A stretch of DNA of 36,355 bases. Source: an uncultured Gammaproteobacteria bacterium (GTDB taxonomy: Bacteria > Pseudomonadota > Gammaproteobacteria > Eutrophobiales > Eutrophobiaceae). The stretch lies in assembly GCA_938084745.1 (NCBI GenBank), contig CALKEZ010000041.1, positions 1 to 36,355 on the forward strand, written 5' to 3'. Positions 7,715 to 15,845 of the stretch are shown one piece after another (position 1 is the first letter of the stretch; every line of letters begins with the position of its first letter). The translations under genes were made by a program, and so were the position numbers. The notes beneath the pieces were generated by a model. That model was given only the letters and a program-made list of their open reading frames with translations, was not told the origin of the DNA and made no database searches.

Positions 7715-7762
7715 ATACTAGCCTTTGAATAGTGAATATTCAATAAAATATTCACTATTCAA
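7715..7762 (-). promoter_or_regulatory. tetR promoter with 16-bp perfect inverted repeat
   Basis: Minus-strand TTGAAT (7743-7738) and TAGTAT (7720-7715) are 17 bases apart. A perfect inverted repeat with 16-base arms (7725-7740 and 7747-7762, six-base spacer) covers the -35 element and most of the spacer, so a bound repressor would block RNA polymerase. The arm begins TTGAATAGTGAATA, the sequence also found before the transporter gene. Confidence 0.7.
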
Positions 7763-7775
7763 TTATTGAATGGTT

Positions 7776-8141
7776 TTAATGCCGTTCAAAGCAACGTTTT
7801 TCTGCCATGCGTAAGCGAATATGGTCTATTTCGTTTGATGCCTTTTGGGTGCGGGCTTGTTCCTGGTGATTTTGATAAGCAGCATATCCAAAATAATAGA
7901 TAGCGGGTGAAAATACGGTTAATGCATAACTTGCAACACGAGTATCGCTGTAAAGATTTGTTTTGTAATGAAAGGTTTGTTGTTCCAGTTCCGAAGCCTG
8001 CATATAAAGTTCATTACAGGTGCGGTTGTCATAGAGGCTATCGCTTAAGGGCTGTTCTGTTCCTGCAAGGTTTAGTGCGCTAACGTTCGAGCCAAAGAGT
8101 AATAGTGAAGTAAGTAATAAACTGTGTTTAATCGTGTTCAT
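7776..8141 (-). CDS. Small exported protein of unknown function
   Basis: A 121-residue protein with a signal peptide (MNTIKHSLLLTSLLLFGSNVSA). Two cysteines remain in the mature part (in TCNELY and KRCFERH), which could form a disulfide in the periplasm. A hydrophobic stretch, VASYALTVFSPAIYYFGYAAY, near the middle may be a membrane helix, and the C-terminal third is charged and helical. The start at 8141 is chosen because GGAAA lies seven bases upstream and the signal peptide begins there; a start four codons earlier is possible. It ends just before the tetR operator region. I do not recognise the family. Confidence 0.75.
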   Translation of the reverse strand: MNTIKHSLLLTSLLLFGSNVSALNLAGTEQPLSDSLYDNRTCNELYMQASELEQQTFHYKTNLYSDTRVASYALTVFSPAIYYFGYAAYQNHQEQARTQKASNEIDHIRLRMAEKRCFERH

Positions 8142-8215
8142 ATCTGTTTCCATAATGTTGAAGCGGTGAAAACTTTATCGGCAGGAGGCAAGGAATATTG
8201 ATGCTTTATTGGGTG

Positions 8216-8785
8216 TTACTCCTGGTTTTGGACATTTTTTGTGTATTTTTCTAAATATTCGCGACTCAAGTTTTCGGCGTAGGCGCGTTCTGTGGCATTC
8301 ATTTGTTGTCTTAGACGTTCACTGACGTTTTTCGCAAGAAAGACACCATTATGTGCAGCGAGTGTATACCATGCATATGCCTGTATTCGATCAACACTGA
8401 CTCCACGACCATTTAAATACAGATACGCGAGGGTATCCTGTGCAGCCGGGTGTCCCAACTTTGCGGCTCGTTCAAACCAGAAAGCCGCTTTGCTATCATC
8501 TTGTGGTACACCTTCGCCACCAAAATACATAAATGCGAGATTATATTGTGCCTCGGGGTTGTCGTTCAGGGCCAGGGCGTTAAATTGGGTTTGTGCAGTC
8601 TGATAGTCACCCGTTTCATAGGCTTCCAGAGCAGTTGTTATGTCGTAGGCATGCGTCAATGCACTGAAGCCAAGGCATAACAAGAACAATAGCCTACAAT
8701 TTCTGATCCGCTTACGCTTATCGTTTAGAGCAACTCGTTTCAACACGCGATGATAAAACAAAAATGATAAACTTGAGGTGTTCAT
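8216..8785 (-). CDS. Sel1-repeat (TPR-like) exported protein
   Basis: It contains TPR/Sel1-like repeats: one TPR-like unit (ALEAYETGDYQTAQTQFNAL) then two Sel1 units (NPEAQYNLAFMYFGGEGVPQ and HPAAQDTLAYLYLNGRGVSV), followed by a charged helix. Sel1 proteins act as protein-protein scaffolds. A hydrophobic segment, CRLLFLLCLGFSALTHAYD, precedes the repeats and looks like a signal peptide with a long N-terminal region. No start codon has a convincing ribosome-binding site: ATG 8785 is used, but an upstream TTG at 8827 or an internal GTG/TTG near residue 13 cannot be excluded. It is divergent from the DUF2333 gene. No specific partner can be named. Confidence 0.82.
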   Translation of the reverse strand: MNTSSLSFLFYHRVLKRVALNDKRKRIRNCRLLFLLCLGFSALTHAYDITTALEAYETGDYQTAQTQFNALALNDNPEAQYNLAFMYFGGEGVPQDDSKAAFWFERAAKLGHPAAQDTLAYLYLNGRGVSVDRIQAYAWYTLAAHNGVFLAKNVSERLRQQMNATERAYAENLSREYLEKYTKNVQNQE

Positions 8786-8856
8786 TATAATAACAAAGCT
8801 TACTTGATTATCCCGTTTTGAACCCAATCTATTGAGAAACCCATTAAATAAATATT

Positions 8857-9849
8857 ATGAATACATTTAAAGATAATAGTAAACCCGTATTAATTCTTCT
8901 CATTGTAATCATAGCGATTATGCTGGTTTTAATGTTCTATTGGGATAGCGAGCCCGATATTTTCGATGTTCGAACGCATAGTCAGTATCGCAATCACGGC
9001 AGTTCAGAGTTTGTCACCGGTTATGTGACGACAGCAACCATGATCGAAGTCGCTGATACACTGTTACATAAGCGCGGCGGTTATTTAAGTAATGATGTCA
9101 TGCCTCCCGGTGTATTTATGGATAACATTCCTGCATGGGAATTTGGTGTGCTAACCCAGGTTCGTGACCTGGCCAGATCGATGCGTAATGATTTCAGTCG
9201 CTCACAGACGCAATCATTAGAAGATCATGATTTAATGACGGCAGATCCACAATTCAATTTCGATTCAGAGTCGTGGATATTACCGGCGACAGAAGGTGAG
9301 TATCAGAAGGGGATTGATGCGCTTAACAACTACCTCAACCGCTTGTCTGATCCGAATGAACAGGATGCGCAGTTTTTTGCTCGTGCGGATAATCTACGTG
9401 ACTGGTTAGCCATTATAGAAAAACGTTTGGGTAGTTTATCGCAGCGACTGAGTGCAAGTGTCGGACAGGCAAGAGTCAATACTGATCTGGAAGGTGATTC
9501 AGAAGCAACACAATCAACGGTTAAACCAGACTTAGTAGAAGTCAAAACGCCATGGATGGAGATTGATGATGTTTTTTATGAAGCGCGCGGTACCTGTTGG
9601 GCCTTGATACATTTCATGCATGCGATTGAATATGATTTACATGATGTCTTACAAAAGAAAAATGCATTGGTGAGTTTACGACAAATTATTCGTGAACTGG
9701 AAGGCACTCAGGACACTGTCTTGAGTCCAGTGATTTTAAACGGCACAGGGTTTGGCTTTCTTGCCAATCATTCTCTGGTCATGGCATCCTATATTTCACG
9801 TGCCAATTCAGCTGTGATCGATCTTAGAAACCTGTTGGAACAGGGATAA
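8857..9849 (+). CDS. DUF2333 family membrane-anchored protein
   Basis: A 330-residue protein with one N-terminal membrane helix (about residues 10-28) and a large periplasmic-side domain. Recognisable DUF2333 (PF10095) stretches are GYVTTATMIEVADTLLHKRG, GGYLSNDVMPPGVFMDNIPAWE and FGVLTQVRDLARSMRNDFSRSQSQ-like text, and the C-terminal region contains ARGTCWALIHFMHAIEYD and the NGTGFGFLANHSLVMASYISRA ending. The family is widespread in Gammaproteobacteria and has no established function. No clear ribosome-binding site precedes the ATG. It is transcribed away from the Sel1 gene and is followed by the CDF exporter after about 100 bases; nothing visible links it to metal transport. Confidence 0.9.
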   Translation: MNTFKDNSKPVLILLIVIIAIMLVLMFYWDSEPDIFDVRTHSQYRNHGSSEFVTGYVTTATMIEVADTLLHKRGGYLSNDVMPPGVFMDNIPAWEFGVLTQVRDLARSMRNDFSRSQTQSLEDHDLMTADPQFNFDSESWILPATEGEYQKGIDALNNYLNRLSDPNEQDAQFFARADNLRDWLAIIEKRLGSLSQRLSASVGQARVNTDLEGDSEATQSTVKPDLVEVKTPWMEIDDVFYEARGTCWALIHFMHAIEYDLHDVLQKKNALVSLRQIIRELEGTQDTVLSPVILNGTGFGFLANHSLVMASYISRANSAVIDLRNLLEQG

Positions 9850-9947
9850 GCAATTTACACACCGGATTTATGCTGCATTAAAAATTCTATTTATATAACG
9901 GCATACAATAGTTGGTAGCACTAAAACACTGCAGATAGGAAGTGTCT

Positions 9948-10856
9948 ATGTATAAATCCGGATCAGAACATTGGCAACATAACCACGATTTCTCCTTCCA
10001 GAATAAAAAAGGTGAACGACGGACACACTACGTTCTGTTGCTCACTGCCATCACGATGGTTGCAGAAATTGTTGCCGGGTTTGTTTTCGGTTCAATGGCC
10101 TTGCTCGCAGATGGTTGGCACATGGCAACACATGTGGCTGCTTTTTTGATAACCATTTTTGCCTATCGTTATGCCAGAAAGCATGCCGATAATCCGGCAT
10201 ATGCCTTTGGTACAGGCAAAGTCAGTGTCCTGGGCGGATTCGCAAGTGCGGTATCTTTAGCTGTTGTTGCTTTAATAATGTTGGCTGAATCCATACAACG
10301 ATTAATCGATCCGCATGTAATTCAATTTGATGCGGCGATTTTTGTCGCATGCATTGGATTATTTATCAACATAGTCAGTGCGCTTCTTTTAAAAGAGGAT
10401 CACCAACATGTAGATGGAGAACATCACCATGATTACAATCTCAAAGCGGCTTACATGCATGTATTGGCAGATGCCCTAACATCCGTGCTTGCGATAGTAG
10501 CGCTATTGTCGGGTAAATTCTTCAGCTGGAACTGGCTCGATCCTGCTATGGGTGTGGTTGGTGCAATTATTATTACGCGTTGGTCGTACTCATTACTGAA
10601 ACAGACCGGCCCAATTTTACTGGATGAAAGTATAGAACAAGAGTATCAATCCGCTATAGAGACAACTTTAAAGCAGGATGCTATAAATAATATTACCGAT
10701 ATTCATATTTGGAAAGTCAGCGCGAGTCATTATGCTGCTGTTATTTCACTGGTGACACCATCTCCCCAGAGTGCTGATTATTATAAAGCCTTGTTATCCG
10801 ATTTCACTAAACTCTCCCATGTAACGATTGAAGTGAATCAGTGTAAAGAAGAATAA
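9948..10856 (+). CDS. dmeF: CDF-family Co/Ni-type cation efflux protein (DmeF-like)
   Basis: A 302-residue cation diffusion facilitator expected to export divalent metal (Co, Ni, possibly Cd or Zn) from the cytoplasm by proton exchange. Six membrane helices fit the family. The first metal site is in LLADGWHMATHVAAF, whose ADGWHM form is typical of DmeF-type proteins, and the second is AYMHVLADALTSV. Histidine-rich stretches lie at the N-terminus (EHWQHNHDF) and in the loop before helix V (EDHQHVDGEHHHDY). A cytoplasmic C-terminal domain follows (NITDIHIWKVSASHYAA). ATG 9948 is chosen because AGGA ends seven bases before it; a GTG at 9942 is too close. It is the first of several metal-transport genes in this part of the window. 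No dmeR repressor is adjacent. Confidence 0.9.
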   Translation: MYKSGSEHWQHNHDFSFQNKKGERRTHYVLLLTAITMVAEIVAGFVFGSMALLADGWHMATHVAAFLITIFAYRYARKHADNPAYAFGTGKVSVLGGFASAVSLAVVALIMLAESIQRLIDPHVIQFDAAIFVACIGLFINIVSALLLKEDHQHVDGEHHHDYNLKAAYMHVLADALTSVLAIVALLSGKFFSWNWLDPAMGVVGAIIITRWSYSLLKQTGPILLDESIEQEYQSAIETTLKQDAINNITDIHIWKVSASHYAAVISLVTPSPQSADYYKALLSDFTKLSHVTIEVNQCKEE

Positions 10857-10972
10857 GGTTCAGAAAAATAACATTGTGCATCCTTGAGAAGATGATTTAA
10901 TTTAATAATTAAATCCATTTTAAATGATAATATGCCCGTCATATTAAACAGGATTTGAATCACGGGGATGAT

Positions 10973-11245
10973 ATGGAACTAAAAATATTTATTACAATTT
11001 TCACAGCTGTATTCATAGCCGAGCTCGGAGATAAAACACAGTTGGCAACGATGTTGTTCGCAGCAGATAAAGACGTTAGTAAACTGATGGTTTTTGCTGC
11101 CGCATCAGCTGCGCTTGTCGTTGCTTCCGCCATCGGTGTTTTAGCAGGCAGCTTTCTCTCGGAGTATATGAATGAGAAGGTTCTATCCTACGTTGCAGGC
11201 ATAGGGTTTATTGTTATTGGTAGTTACACACTTTATCAAGCATAG
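10973..11245 (+). CDS. Single-domain GDT1/UPF0016 (TMEM165-like) protein
   Basis: A 90-residue membrane protein with the signature motif ELGDKTQLAT (E-x-G-D-K-T) near residues 16-25 and three hydrophobic helices. The family exports Mn or Ca in exchange for protons. Most bacterial and all eukaryotic members carry two such halves, whereas this one has one, so it would need to dimerise; a second half is not encoded beside it. The start at ATG 10973 has GGGG just upstream; an upstream TTG at 10955 would add six polar residues and is less likely. I looked for a manganese riboswitch or clear operator upstream and saw none. Confidence 0.88.
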   Translation: MELKIFITIFTAVFIAELGDKTQLATMLFAADKDVSKLMVFAAASAALVVASAIGVLAGSFLSEYMNEKVLSYVAGIGFIVIGSYTLYQA

Positions 11246-11352
11246 CTGCTCGAATAGTATATTAATGTTAAATGATATCTTCTTTTTTAAAGGCAGACAC
11301 AATTCACGTGTAAATATATAGCGACTTTAAATTGGTGTTCGGAACAATAATT

Positions 11353-11664
11353 TTAACTATTATTAATTAAACTTCCTGCAGCGAGAATCGGCACAATCCA
11401 ATAATGGATGTCAGCATCATTGAAATTCTGTTTAAGATTATTAATGAATACTGATTCGATATCAGAAGTCATGTGTATCTGAAACATGATTTGCTTCTTG
11501 CGTCCTTCAACTTGTTCAATAAGGCTAAGTGATTCCGGTTTACTCCCATGACCATGAACTTCCAGACTAGTGAAACCGGATATGATCTCCTGTTCTAATA
11601 ACCAGTCAGTTATAGGTCTTTCGAGAGAAGGTGATGCAATGACTGTACACAATGATAGATTCAC
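11353..11664 (-). CDS. DUF3240 family protein of metal efflux operon
   Basis: A 103-residue cytosolic protein resembling DUF3240 (PF11582), small PII-like proteins found at the end of Czc/Cus-type efflux operons. The text TVIASPSLERPITDWLLEQE and HGHGSKPESLSLIEQVEGRK is typical. Proteins with PII- or CutA-like folds often bind metal or small ligands, so a regulatory or metal-sensing role beside the pump is a reasonable inference, but none is established. GTG 11664 is chosen because GAGG sits six bases upstream and overlaps the stop of the RND gene, implying coupling. A TTG four codons earlier is the alternative. Confidence 0.8.
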   Translation of the reverse strand: MNLSLCTVIASPSLERPITDWLLEQEIISGFTSLEVHGHGSKPESLSLIEQVEGRKKQIMFQIHMTSDIESVFINNLKQNFNDADIHYWIVPILAAGSLINNS

Positions 11665-11672
11665 AGTAATCC

Positions 11673-14600
11673 TCAACGATGAAGCCAGCGATACAACACC
11701 GGCAGAATTAATAAGGTTAATATGGTTGATGTCACTAGTCCGCCGATGACAACGATAGCCAGCGGTCGTTGAATTTCTGAGCCGGGCCCTGTGGCAAACA
11801 ATAACGGGATCAATGAAAATGCGGCAATGGTTGCCGTCATCATAACCGGACGCAATCTTCTTCGTGCGCCCTGAATAACTACATCGTTTATCTTTTTTCC
11901 CAGTGCTCTGAGTTGATTAAAATACGTAACCAGAACTACACCATTTAAGACAGCGATTCCCAGAAGCGCGATAAATCCAACCGATGCAGGAACAGAAATG
12001 TATTCGCCTGCAATCCATAATGCGATGACGCCACCGATCATGGCAAATGGAATATTAGTAAGAATTAATATGGATTGGCTGACAGATCGGAACGTACTGA
12101 ATAACAACAGGAATATCAAGCCTATCGCAGCAGGGATAACAATAGCGAACCGCGCCGCTGCTCGTTGCTGGTTTTCAAACTGTCCTCCCCATTTCAAAAA
12201 ATACCCTGTAGGCAAGTCAACTTGCTCCGCTACAATTATTTTAGCTTCATCAACAAAACCCACTAAATCTCTGCCACTGACGTTAGCCACAACGACCGAT
12301 GAACGACTTCCCGTCTCGCGCGTGATCATCACCGGTCCTTCTACGCGTTCCAATTTTGCCAGATTGATGAGTGGGATACTGCGTCCGTCATTTAGTGTAA
12401 GTCTTAGATTAGTGAATTCTGCCGCTGATTTTCGAAGATCACTCCCACCTTTGATTATTAAGGGGATGCGTCGTGCATTCTCGTAAATGGTTCCTACGTT
12501 TTGCCCCTCTATCAGTGAACGTAAGATGTTTTCCACACCATCAATCGATAAACCAAGGCGACCGACAGCTAGACGATCGATTACAACGCGAAGATATTGT
12601 ACACCTTCATTTTGGGCCGCAAATACATCTTCAGCGCCTTCCAGTTTTTCAATCACGCTGGCAATTTCCTGCGTTTTGCTATTGAGTATATCCAGATCAT
12701 CGCCAAACAGTTTTATCGCGACATCACCGCGCACACCGGTAAGCATTTCCGAGACACGCATCTCAATAGGCTGTGTAAAACCGAACACCAGCCCAGGGAA
12801 ATCGTTGAGTACAATTCTAAGTTTCTCGATTAACTCTGCTTTGGTATCAAAACGCCATTCAGCCCGTGGTTTAATTTCCAGAAACATATCCGTCTGGTTT
12901 AACCCCATGGGATCTAGTCCTATCTCATCCGAGCCTGTCCGTGCTATTACGCCGGTAACTTCGGGCACATTTTCGAGAATCGCTTTCTCGACCATGTTGT
13001 CTATGCGCATGGATTCTTCAAGGTCAATTGACGGTAGTTTTTCAGTCTGAATAATAATATTGCCTTCATCCATTGTGGGCATAAAACTTTTGCCTAATTG
13101 AAGATAAAGAACAGCCATGATGAGTAAACCCGCCACTGCCAACAGGATAGGTATCCAACTGCTTTTTAAACATCGTTCAAGGATTGGGGTATATACTCTA
13201 TCTAGAATCCGGACCAATAAGGGTTCCTTGTGGCTGACATTTTTAATCAATACAGAAGCCAATACCGGAATAACGGTCAAAGATAATAGCAATGATGCAC
13301 CTAGCGCAAATACGATCGTGGTGGCAACAGGGGAGAATAATTTACCTTCCAAACCTTGCAGGGTCAGTAGCGGTAGAAACACCACCATAATGATTACCAC
13401 TCCTGTGGTGACAGGAAGCGCGACGTCTGCAACGGAACGGTAGATGAGATGCATGCGGGGAACTCGCGTTGTCTTTTGCTGATGAGCTAGTTCAGACATT
13501 ACATTCTCTACAATCACAACGGCTGCATCTACCAACATGCCAATCGCGATTGCAAGTCCTCCCAAACTCATCAGGTTTGCTGACAGGCCGAACTGCCGCA
13601 TCAGGATGACTGTAAATAAAGCTGCCAGTGGCAGGATGATGGCGACGGTTAATGCTGCACGCAAATTACCAAGAAAGAGGACCAGTAGAATTAATACCAG
13701 CACAATCGCCTCGCCCAGTGCTTTAGCCACTGTTTTTATAGCACTATCTACAAGTACACCTCGGTTGTAAAATACCCGGGTAGTAACATCATCGGGTAAG
13801 GCTGATTGAAGTTGTTCCAGTTTTAATTTGACCCCCTCGACGAGTTCACGAGCATTAGCTCCGCGCAAGCCTAGAACCAAACCTTCTACAGCCTCACCGT
13901 TACCATTACGGGTTACACCACCATAACGGGTCAGCGCACCGATCTTCACTTCTGCGATAGAACGAATTCTTACCGGTTCGACCGGATGCGATTTTACAAC
14001 AATATCGCCCACATCTTTCAGCGTTTGAATACTGCCATCGCTACGAATCAACAAGGTTTCTTCACCATCAATTAATTGTCCGGCACCATCATTACGATTG
14101 TTTTCCATCAATGCTGAGCGAAGCGTATCAAGCGTAATTCCCTGAGCATTCATCAAACTGGTTTTTGGCGTTACTTGAAAGGTTCTAACCAAACCACCCA
14201 GGGCATTAACATCAGCAACTCCGGTAACAGTTCGTAGGGCAGGACGAATAACCCAATCTAATAATGTCCGCTTCTCCATGATCGACAATCGTTCACTCTC
14301 AATAGTGAACATGAACATCTCTCCCAAGGGTGTCGTCATGGGAGCAATACCTCCACCGATATCAGCAGGGAGGTCAGCCCAGATAGCATTAAGTCGTTCA
14401 GATACCTGTTGGCGCGCCCAATAAATATCGGTGCCATCTTCAAAGTCGACGGTTATATCTGCTAATGCATACTTTGACATTGAGCGCAGCATGCTTTGTT
14501 TAGGGATACCAAGCATTTCAACTTCTACCGGTGCGGTAATGCGAGTTTCAACTTCTTCCGGAGTCATGCCTGGAGCCTTGATAATGATTTTCACCTGTGT

Positions 14601-14732
14601 TGTTGAAACATCTGGAAATGCATCAATAGGCAATGTCTGAAATGCTTTCCAACCTGCGATAGTTAAGATAATTGTTGCCATCAGGATCAACAGACGCTGG
14701 GTAAGGGAAAACTGGATAATTTTCTCTAACAT
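11673..14732 (-). CDS. Heavy-metal RND efflux pump, inner-membrane subunit (CzcA/CusA family)
   Basis: A 1019-residue HME-RND transporter that drives metal export across the envelope by proton import. It has twelve membrane helices and two large periplasmic loops. Typical family text includes LPIDAFPDVSTTQVKI, APGMTPEEVE and SMSKYALADITVDFEDGTDI near the N-terminus, and MPTMDEGNI in the second half. In helix IV the proton-relay stretch reads GGLAIAIGMLVDAAVVIVEN (391-410), with D402 and E409. The first Asp of Zn/Co/Cd pumps (LAIDFG) is Ala396 here, as in the CusA-type AIAIGAMVDAA motif. So the substrate may be a monovalent ion or belong to a less defined HME class; motif evidence cannot decide. 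It follows the membrane-fusion gene by six bases and precedes DUF3240. Confidence 0.95.
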   Translation of the reverse strand: MLEKIIQFSLTQRLLILMATIILTIAGWKAFQTLPIDAFPDVSTTQVKIIIKAPGMTPEEVETRITAPVEVEMLGIPKQSMLRSMSKYALADITVDFEDGTDIYWARQQVSERLNAIWADLPADIGGGIAPMTTPLGEMFMFTIESERLSIMEKRTLLDWVIRPALRTVTGVADVNALGGLVRTFQVTPKTSLMNAQGITLDTLRSALMENNRNDGAGQLIDGEETLLIRSDGSIQTLKDVGDIVVKSHPVEPVRIRSIAEVKIGALTRYGGVTRNGNGEAVEGLVLGLRGANARELVEGVKLKLEQLQSALPDDVTTRVFYNRGVLVDSAIKTVAKALGEAIVLVLILLVLFLGNLRAALTVAIILPLAALFTVILMRQFGLSANLMSLGGLAIAIGMLVDAAVVIVENVMSELAHQQKTTRVPRMHLIYRSVADVALPVTTGVVIIMVVFLPLLTLQGLEGKLFSPVATTIVFALGASLLLSLTVIPVLASVLIKNVSHKEPLLVRILDRVYTPILERCLKSSWIPILLAVAGLLIMAVLYLQLGKSFMPTMDEGNIIIQTEKLPSIDLEESMRIDNMVEKAILENVPEVTGVIARTGSDEIGLDPMGLNQTDMFLEIKPRAEWRFDTKAELIEKLRIVLNDFPGLVFGFTQPIEMRVSEMLTGVRGDVAIKLFGDDLDILNSKTQEIASVIEKLEGAEDVFAAQNEGVQYLRVVIDRLAVGRLGLSIDGVENILRSLIEGQNVGTIYENARRIPLIIKGGSDLRKSAAEFTNLRLTLNDGRSIPLINLAKLERVEGPVMITRETGSRSSVVVANVSGRDLVGFVDEAKIIVAEQVDLPTGYFLKWGGQFENQQRAAARFAIVIPAAIGLIFLLLFSTFRSVSQSILILTNIPFAMIGGVIALWIAGEYISVPASVGFIALLGIAVLNGVVLVTYFNQLRALGKKINDVVIQGARRRLRPVMMTATIAAFSLIPLLFATGPGSEIQRPLAIVVIGGLVTSTILTLLILPVLYRWLHR

Positions 14733-14738
14733 AGTGAT

Positions 14739-15845
14739 TTAGCCTTCACCACCAGCACCAATCAGTACAGCTTTCAAACTGACGGCACCACTCGTAACCA
14801 CGGGTGAGGATATTGTTTGTGATGAAGTAATAATTTGTTGTTCTTCATGACTGCCAACAATTTTGACATTCATGGCGGCAAAACCGGTTTCGGTTTCAAT
14901 GAAAATGATTGTCTTATTATTAACTCTGACAATTCCTTTACGAGGAACCAGATAACGCTGCTGTTCATTGGAGTTTAGTACCAGACGTGCCTGGACAAAT
15001 TGACCGGGGCGTAATTGTTCTATGTTATTTTTAACGAGTGCGCGCACCAATGTGCCTTGATCAGCGGCATGCACTTTACGGCCGAGGGTAATGACTTTAC
15101 CTTCAATGTCCATTTCAGGTACAGAGATAGTGTCACCTAAAACAATACCATTCACGACATCAACCGGCACATGTATTTCCAGCCATAAAGGTGAAAGTTT
15201 ACCCAGTTGGAATAGGGGGTCAGCTGCTTCCAGTTTCTGACCCGGTATAGCCATTTGTTCGAGTAACACGCCATCGAATGGCGCTGTTACCTTCATGGCA
15301 CTATTAAGTTTTCTATTCTTTTCCAGTTCAGAGATTGCAGCACTTCCCATACCGGAATAACGCAATATGGCTTCTTGCTGTTCTTTTTGTGTAACAAGTT
15401 CTTGCCAGGCACTTTGCGATTCGAGAAAACGGCGTTTGGGAATAATGCCTTCATCCAGTAATTGTTCATCACGCCTCAAGTTCGATTTAGCAAGATTGAG
15501 CTGTGTCAATGTTTGTAATAGATCTCGTTGGAGTTCTAACAGCCCGGGGCTTTGAATGCTGGCCAACACCTGGCCTTTTATAACATGATCACCTTCGGCA
15601 ACCATTAGTGCTTCTACCAATCCTCCTTGCAAGGCACTAATAACATGAAGTTGTGAATTAGGTACGACTACCTCTGCCGGATAACTATTACCCAGGACTT
15701 CTTTAGCAGGAACTAACGTCGCTGTTGTAATACCGTATGATTCTCTTTGCGTCTTGGAAAGGGTTATCGTTCCTTCATTGATGTTCGTTTCAGCCAGTGA
15801 AGTAATACAAATCACTAACAGTGTCACGAAGAAACATAATCTCAT
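14739..15845 (-). CDS. Efflux RND periplasmic adaptor (CzcB/CusB-like)
   Basis: A 368-residue membrane-fusion protein with an N-terminal signal peptide (MRLCFFVTLLVICITSLAE). It has the lipoyl/barrel-sandwich halves (ISALQGGLVEALMVAEGDHVIKGQ and VTAPFDGVLLEQMAIPGQKL) separated by an alpha-hairpin coiled coil (about residues 105-180), then a beta-barrel and a membrane-proximal domain. It links the RND pump to the outer-membrane channel. No His- or Met-rich metal-binding N-terminal extension is seen. Its start overlaps the stop of the TolC-like gene by four bases (ATGA), so the two are translationally coupled. Confidence 0.93.
   Translation of the reverse strand: MRLCFFVTLLVICITSLAETNINEGTITLSKTQRESYGITTATLVPAKEVLGNSYPAEVVVPNSQLHVISALQGGLVEALMVAEGDHVIKGQVLASIQSPGLLELQRDLLQTLTQLNLAKSNLRRDEQLLDEGIIPKRRFLESQSAWQELVTQKEQQEAILRYSGMGSAAISELEKNRKLNSAMKVTAPFDGVLLEQMAIPGQKLEAADPLFQLGKLSPLWLEIHVPVDVVNGIVLGDTISVPEMDIEGKVITLGRKVHAADQGTLVRALVKNNIEQLRPGQFVQARLVLNSNEQQRYLVPRKGIVRVNNKTIIFIETETGFAAMNVKIVGSHEEQQIITSSQTISSPVVTSGAVSLKAVLIGAGGEG

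Noticed and set aside
10857..10972. Manganese (yybP-ykoY) riboswitch before the GDT1-like gene
   Set aside because: The region is short and AT-rich and lacks the conserved loops of that riboswitch.
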